Shown here piece after piece: positions 5,049 to 7,536 of a stretch of 7,536 nucleotides of DNA. Position 1 is the stretch's first letter. Each line of letters begins with the position of its first letter. Both the position numbers and the translations under genes were made by a program. The stretch lies in assembly GCA_021817355.1 (NCBI GenBank), contig JAKAVI010000070.1, forward strand, positions 1 through 7,536, read 5' to 3'. The notes beneath the pieces are model-generated. The model saw only the letters and a program-made list of their open reading frames with translations. It was not told where the DNA came from and made no database searches. Source of the DNA: Pseudomonadota bacterium. GTDB lineage: Bacteria; Pseudomonadota; Alphaproteobacteria; Micropepsales; Micropepsaceae.

Positions 5049-5271
5049 TTAGCTTGGTGAGGAAGGCGCTAATCCGATCGGCAAGCTCCGTGTCTGACGT
5101 TCTTGGAAGGCAGTGAATGCGGTCAAATGACTTGGTCACTACCTTACGCGCCTCCGCCAGCAGCGCATCCTTGGCCGCAAGCTCAGCGCGGAGGCGACCT
5201 ACTTCCACGCTTAGCTGCTCATAAGATGGGATGAGCGGATCAGGTATCGTTGCTGTGCCGATGGTGGTCAT
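5035..5271 (-). CDS. 78-aa coiled-coil phage protein, unknown
   Basis: The frame is open 14 codons further upstream, but the start is placed at the ATG at 5271-5269 because GAGGAGA lies 6 nt before it and the upstream gene stops 1 nt before it. The protein opens MTTIGTATIPDPLIPSYEQL and then forms a long heptad-like helix (VEVGRLRAELAAKDALLAEA, about residues 22-41). After a short HCLPRTSD link it ends with a second helix, ELADRISAFLTKLKEQE. Such 'E..xRLRAELA.KDaLLaEAR' proteins are very common in phage early operons and have no assigned role; oligomerisation is likely. The stop overlaps the next start. Confidence 0.72.
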   Translation of the reverse strand: MTTIGTATIPDPLIPSYEQLSVEVGRLRAELAAKDALLAEARKVVTKSFDRIHCLPRTSDTELADRISAFLTKLKEQE

Positions 5272-5272
5272 G

Positions 5273-5668
5273 TCACTTCTCCTCATTGCGTGCGCGGATG
5301 GCGGCAGGCACACCCTGCCAATATGGCCCGAGTTTTTCCGCTACCTGCGCGCACTTCTCGCGTTCGTCGCGGCGGATTTGGTCTGCGCTCGGCATCGCGG
5401 CAATGGCGGCTTTCATGGCTTGAATGTCTCTGTCAGGCCACTTACGGTTATCGGCGGTAAGCTCGCCAGGTTTATAGACACCAACTTTTGTCCAATAGGC
5501 GTCGAGCATCCGCTCCGCCATGTCCTCGCTCGGCGCTGCGGTAAGGCGGTCTATCATGTCGGCGGCTTGCTCTCGTAATGTAACGGGAACATAGACGACA
5601 TATTCTCCGTTAGGTGCTTTTCCAATGTGACAATCGCGCAACCGCTCCTGAATTGTCTTGTCGGTCAC
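5273..5668 (-). CDS. 131-aa phage early protein, unknown
   Basis: It starts at an ATG that overlaps the upstream stop as ATGA (MTDKTIQERLRDCHIG). The first part has a YVVYVPVTLREQAADMIDRL segment (about 24-43), the middle has DMAERMLDAYW and DIQAMKAAIAAM, both typical of phage proteins that sample 'MVEAAYxA...AMRAAIxAA', and the end has QIRRDEREKCAQVAEKLGPY, then VPAAIRARNEEK. The 'ERE.CA.VAE...AAIRAR' ending is a frequent C-terminal module of small phage hypotheticals. The protein therefore looks like a mosaic of common short modules. No catalytic motif is visible. The coding end contains the ribosome binding site of the next gene. Confidence 0.75.
   Translation of the reverse strand: MTDKTIQERLRDCHIGKAPNGEYVVYVPVTLREQAADMIDRLTAAPSEDMAERMLDAYWTKVGVYKPGELTADNRKWPDRDIQAMKAAIAAMPSADQIRRDEREKCAQVAEKLGPYWQGVPAAIRARNEEK
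5278..5284 (-). promoter_or_regulatory. Ribosome binding site that fixes the 78-aa gene start
   Basis: GAGGAGA lies 6 nt before the ATG at 5271 and inside the last codons (NEEK) of the upstream gene. It favours this ATG over the in-frame ATG 14 codons earlier. Confidence 0.75.
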
Positions 5669-5934
5669 GGCTTCATCCTTTCCATAGCCCGCAATCTCCG
5701 CTCACGCTCACGCTTGCCTTGGTGGGGACGGTGGACGGCATTGGCCGCAGGCGCACTACCCACGTCAGCACGGCGCTTTCTTTCTTGCTCCTGCTCTTGG
5801 CTGACCCGTACCAAACGGATTTCGTCTTTGCGGACAACTTCTTCCGCGAATGTTTCCTGCTCCGCGAGGGCAATCATTGCAGCAGCAGCCAGCGGCGCAC
5901 CGAATAGCAAACTGCGACCGTTATAGGTGCTCAT
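5665..5934 (-). CDS. 89-aa basic protein, unknown
   Basis: AAGGAGA lies 7 nt before the ATG, and the ATG overlaps the stop of a 13-codon mini-ORF. The N-terminus has a short hydrophobic stretch (LLFGAPLAAAAMIALAEQE, about 9-27), too alanine-rich and too short to be a confident membrane segment. It is followed by an acidic helix (TFAEEVVRKDEIRLVRVSQE) and a strongly basic tail (about 50-89, with QERKRR, HRPHQGKRERERR and RAMERMKP). I do not recognise the family. The basic tail suggests nucleic-acid contact. The stop overlaps the next start by four bases. A shorter overlapping frame at 5673-5873 is treated as a shadow because it lacks the ribosome binding site and coupling. Confidence 0.65.
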   Translation of the reverse strand: MSTYNGRSLLFGAPLAAAAMIALAEQETFAEEVVRKDEIRLVRVSQEQEQERKRRADVGSAPAANAVHRPHQGKRERERRLRAMERMKP

Positions 5935-5972
5935 CCCGCTATCTCCTTGGGAAAGCCGTTGTGCTCAGACAT
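5931..5972 (-). CDS. 13-codon mini-ORF, possible leader peptide
   Basis: The frame encodes MSEHNGFPKEIAG then TGA. It has its own GGAGGA ribosome binding site (5978-5983) 5 nt before the ATG, starts inside the end of the 155-aa gene, and its stop overlaps the ATG of the 89-aa gene (ATGA). Its KE codons also form the ribosome binding site (AAGGAGA) of that gene. It could be a translational-coupling leader, or simply a bridge that keeps ribosomes moving between genes. Conservation is unknown, so it may not be selected as a peptide. Confidence 0.4.
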   Translation of the reverse strand: MSEHNGFPKEIAG

Positions 5973-6432
5973 TTCGATCCTCCGGCTTTGGTAACAGATT
6001 GCTCTCTGCCAGCCGTTCGATCAGCGGGCGACCGTCATTCGTGAGCATGTAGGGCACAAACACTGCCTCGAAACTCAGGATGCCGCACTCCACCGCCGTC
6101 ACTTGTCCCTTCACCCAATCGCGAAGGATCGAATTGATGGCGATTTGGCCCTGCCGGAGTGCCTTGCGCTTATGCTCGTCTGCGCTTGATCGCATACGGA
6201 ATGTCCAAGGATGGGCTTTCAGGTACATAGACGCCCAGCCGGCCGCACTGGCGCGAAGCTGCACCTGGCGTCCGCGATGGCTAAAGGCCAAAAGCACCTC
6301 GTGCTTTTCAAAGTCATCCATGAAGCCGACCGACTCGCATCCGAAACGGCGCAGGATCTTAGTGATCTCCCCGCGCGCCGCATCGCCGCTAGTGGCGTTT
6401 TCATATGGCACGCTTTCCTTCTTGCCGTTCAT
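5965..6432 (-). CDS. Conserved 155-aa alphaproteobacterial phage protein
   Basis: The protein begins MNGKKESVPYENATSGDAAR and continues EITKILRRFGCESVGFMDDF, with HEVLLAFSHRGRQVQLRASA (45-64), a WASMYLKAHPWTFRMR segment, a basic helix (EHKRKALRQGQIAINSILRD, 86-105) and a hydrophobic end (ECGILSFEAVFVPYMLTNDG). I recognise this as a strongly conserved hypothetical protein that accompanies DnaA-domain and HNH genes in Rhizobiales prophages. The first half predicts alternating strands around 'VLLAFSHRGRQVQLR', and the rest is helical. No catalytic residues stand out and the function is unknown. The ATG overlaps the upstream stop as ATGA with GAGGGAG before it, giving a well-supported start. Confidence 0.85.
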   Translation of the reverse strand: MNGKKESVPYENATSGDAARGEITKILRRFGCESVGFMDDFEKHEVLLAFSHRGRQVQLRASAAGWASMYLKAHPWTFRMRSSADEHKRKALRQGQIAINSILRDWVKGQVTAVECGILSFEAVFVPYMLTNDGRPLIERLAESNLLPKPEDRNV

Positions 6433-6602
6433 TTCTTCTCCCTCAACGCTTCCAGCGTGCTCACAATCGCCTGCATGGCTCGGATCTCATTCTGTGCCTG
6501 CTGTGCCGTCATCTTTCTGGCTTCGACAAGGCGCGGAAATTTCTTCATCCGGTGGTGGACCTCGCGCCGGGCGCAGTTGATTTGATCTTGAAGCGGAATC
6601 AT
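6429..6602 (-). CDS. 57-aa helical phage protein, unknown
   Basis: A 57-codon gene between the DnaA-like and 155-aa genes. It starts at the ATG at 6602-6600, overlapping the upstream TGA (TGATG), and its own stop overlaps the next ATG (ATGA). The product opens MIPLQDQINCARREVHHRMK, then has KFPRLVEARKMTAQQAQNEI, and ends with a helix LEALREKK. It is almost wholly helical and basic at the start. Similar short proteins ('REV..R....P.LV..gKMt...A..EI..M.aI..tL') accompany many phage early genes. No function is known; a small DNA- or protein-binding adaptor is a guess. The double overlap and the conserved-looking pattern argue that it is real despite its size. Confidence 0.8.
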   Translation of the reverse strand: MIPLQDQINCARREVHHRMKKFPRLVEARKMTAQQAQNEIRAMQAIVSTLEALREKK

Positions 6603-7030
6603 CAGGCAGCATCCGCGCTCGCGTCCATACGCCGGACGAGGACGAGGTCTCCGGGGGGCTTTCGTGTGCCGGCAATTACCAGCAGTTCAGCCCGCAGTCG
6701 TTCAACACGCCTCAGTAGGTCGCGGTCGATCTGCATTCTCTCGAAGACGGCCCTGTGTGCGTGCAAAACGGTGGTGTGATGTACGCCCCCGAAGTGGCGC
6801 GCGATAATGGGCAGCGAGTGCAGGGTTAGCTCGACTGCCAGGTGCATCGCGACCTGACGCTGGTGTGAGTATTTCCAGCGGTGAGTTTTGTCTGTCATGC
6901 GGAAAATCGGAATACCCGCATCAGATGCAACCAGTTCCTTTATTTCGTCAATGCGCGGAAGCGGGATGCCAGGTGGTGGCATTTCGACGTATCGCAACCT
7001 GTCCCTGACAATCAGCTGGTCGGTTCCCAT
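6602..7030 (-). CDS. Stand-alone DnaA domain IV-like DNA-binding protein (142 aa)
   Basis: Residues about 27-100 match the C-terminal DNA-binding domain of the replication initiator DnaA: IDEIKELVASDAGIPIFRMT, a basic RQVAMHLAVELTLHSLPIIA (58-77), then RHFGG and HHTTVLHA (84-91), and a helix with R93. There is no AAA+ ATPase part, no P-loop and no domain I; the rest is a short N-terminal lead (MGTDQLIVRDRLRYVEMPPP) and a basic C-terminal tail. In DnaA the signature is usually GGRDHTTV; here it is GGVHHTTV, so the Arg-Asp pair before the conserved His-Thr-Thr is changed. Such free domain IV proteins occur in phages and may bind an origin, compete with host DnaA or act as regulators. The ATG has GGGAGA 7 nt ahead and overlaps the HNH gene by 19 nt. 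Confidence 0.88.
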   Translation of the reverse strand: MGTDQLIVRDRLRYVEMPPPGIPLPRIDEIKELVASDAGIPIFRMTDKTHRWKYSHQRQVAMHLAVELTLHSLPIIARHFGGVHHTTVLHAHRAVFERMQIDRDLLRRVERLRAELLVIAGTRKPPGDLVLVRRMDASADAA

Positions 7031-7401
7031 TCTTTGGTCTCCCGGTTAAAGCGTTCTATTTTCCCGCTCATGCGCTTGCGGATGCCGCGGACCTCTGGTG
7101 ACAGGGCGGACTTTTTCTTGAGCCCAAGGCGCTTCTTGCGAATGTGGGAAACCTTGGATTTCAGCTTCACGTCCAGTTTGGTCTTGGCCAGATGGCACGC
7201 CACGCAAAGAAGTTGCAGGTTTGTCTCGCGATTTTCGCCACCCAAGATGAGCGGAATAATGTGGTCGCACTGAGATGTTGTTAGTGGTGTACGGCACTTG
7301 GCGCATAGGTCATTTTGCTTTTCGCATAAGCGATCCTTGACGCGCGTCGGGGGGTGCGCGTTGTCGGTTTTTCCGATCCACTCCGGCAGGGATCTCGCCA
7401 T
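7012..7401 (-). CDS. HNH endonuclease (129 aa)
   Basis: It has the full Cys-supported HNH motif: C33-x2-C36 (CAKC), then CDHIIPLILGG with D46-H47, N57 and N61 (NRETNLQLLC), and C66-x2-C69-H70. These form the beta-beta-alpha-metal fold with a structural zinc, as in McrA- and phage-type nucleases. The rest is a basic C-terminal half (KLKSKVSHIRKKRLGLKKKS) suited to DNA contact. HNH proteins next to terminase genes help DNA packaging, but this one lies beside a DnaA-domain gene in an early operon, so a homing or early-replication role is as likely. The ATG overlaps the stop of the upstream gene (TGATG), with GGAGG about 7 nt before. It is typical in length for phage HNH proteins. Confidence 0.9.
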   Translation of the reverse strand: MARSLPEWIGKTDNAHPPTRVKDRLCEKQNDLCAKCRTPLTTSQCDHIIPLILGGENRETNLQLLCVACHLAKTKLDVKLKSKVSHIRKKRLGLKKKSALSPEVRGIRKRMSGKIERFNRETKEWEPTS

Positions 7402-7536
7402 CAGGCAGCCTCCGCTTTCGCCAGTTCTTCAGGCGTTACGCCGATAAGGTCGGACAAAACAGTCAGGATCTTGTCCTTGGCCTCCTGAAACTTTTGCTTG
7501 TCCATGTCCTTCTCGGACAGGCTCTTGGCCACATAT
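7401..7536 (-). CDS. C-terminal 44 codons of an unknown protein
   Basis: The frame is open to the right edge of the window, so only the C-terminus is seen: YVAKSLSEKDMDKQKFQEAK, then DKILTVLSDLIGVTPEELAK and AEAA. It is helical and charged. No family was recognised. The TGA overlaps the ATG of the HNH gene. An internal ATG within 'DMDKQ' would give a 34-residue protein, but the frame continues upstream of it, so a longer gene is more likely. Confidence 0.6.
   Translation of the reverse strand, partial: YVAKSLSEKDMDKQKFQEAKDKILTVLSDLIGVTPEELAKAEAA

Noticed and set aside
6080..6580. 166-codon open frame on the plus strand
   Set aside because: It is antisense to the conserved 155-aa and 57-aa genes and resembles no protein.

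Overview
The window looks like the early/lysogeny end of a tailed-phage genome or integrated prophage, probably of an alphaproteobacterial (Rhizobiales-like) host. The reasons are the phage-integrase N-terminus at the left edge, a run of very short tightly packed genes, and several protein types typical of alphaproteobacterial prophages: a stand-alone DnaA domain IV protein, a GP88-like protein, a T5orf172-type GIY-YIG protein and a DUF3850 protein. Base composition is moderately GC-rich. The host assignment rests on recognised protein styles, not on any database search.

Every supported gene is on the minus strand, so transcription runs from position 7536 to 1. In that order: the C-terminal end of an unknown protein, an HNH endonuclease, a DnaA domain IV-like DNA-binding protein, a 57-aa helical protein, a conserved 155-aa phage protein, a 13-codon mini-ORF, an 89-aa protein, a 131-aa protein, a 78-aa coiled-coil protein, a 99-aa Cys-rich protein, a DUF3850 (ASCH/PUA-like) protein, a 96-aa protein, a DnaJ-type zinc-finger protein, a 72-aa charged protein, a 56-aa protein and a conserved 214-aa protein. 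A 281-bp non-coding tract with degenerate 48-59 bp repeats follows. Then come a 524-aa three-module protein, a GIY-YIG nuclease-like protein, an 85-aa protein and the integrase start.

Most junctions are ATGA, TGATG, TAATG or GTGA overlaps, or are only a few bases wide, so this reads as one translationally coupled operon. It carries DNA-transaction functions (replication-related DNA binding, two nuclease families, site-specific recombination) mixed with small accessory proteins. The only gap above 100 bp is the repeat tract at 2475-2755, the best place in the window to look for regulatory or replication signals. No terminator, tRNA, CRISPR array, IS element or attachment site was recognised.

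The most unusual items are four. The 524-aa ORF seems to join a phage DNA-binding-like N-terminus, an OmpR/PhoB-type winged helix and a complete Cys-rich GP88-like domain, with a possible internal start and a perfect 8-bp hairpin at the last junction. The repeat tract lies just upstream of it. The free-standing DnaA domain IV has an altered recognition-helix signature. The 13-codon mini-ORF has its own ribosome binding site.
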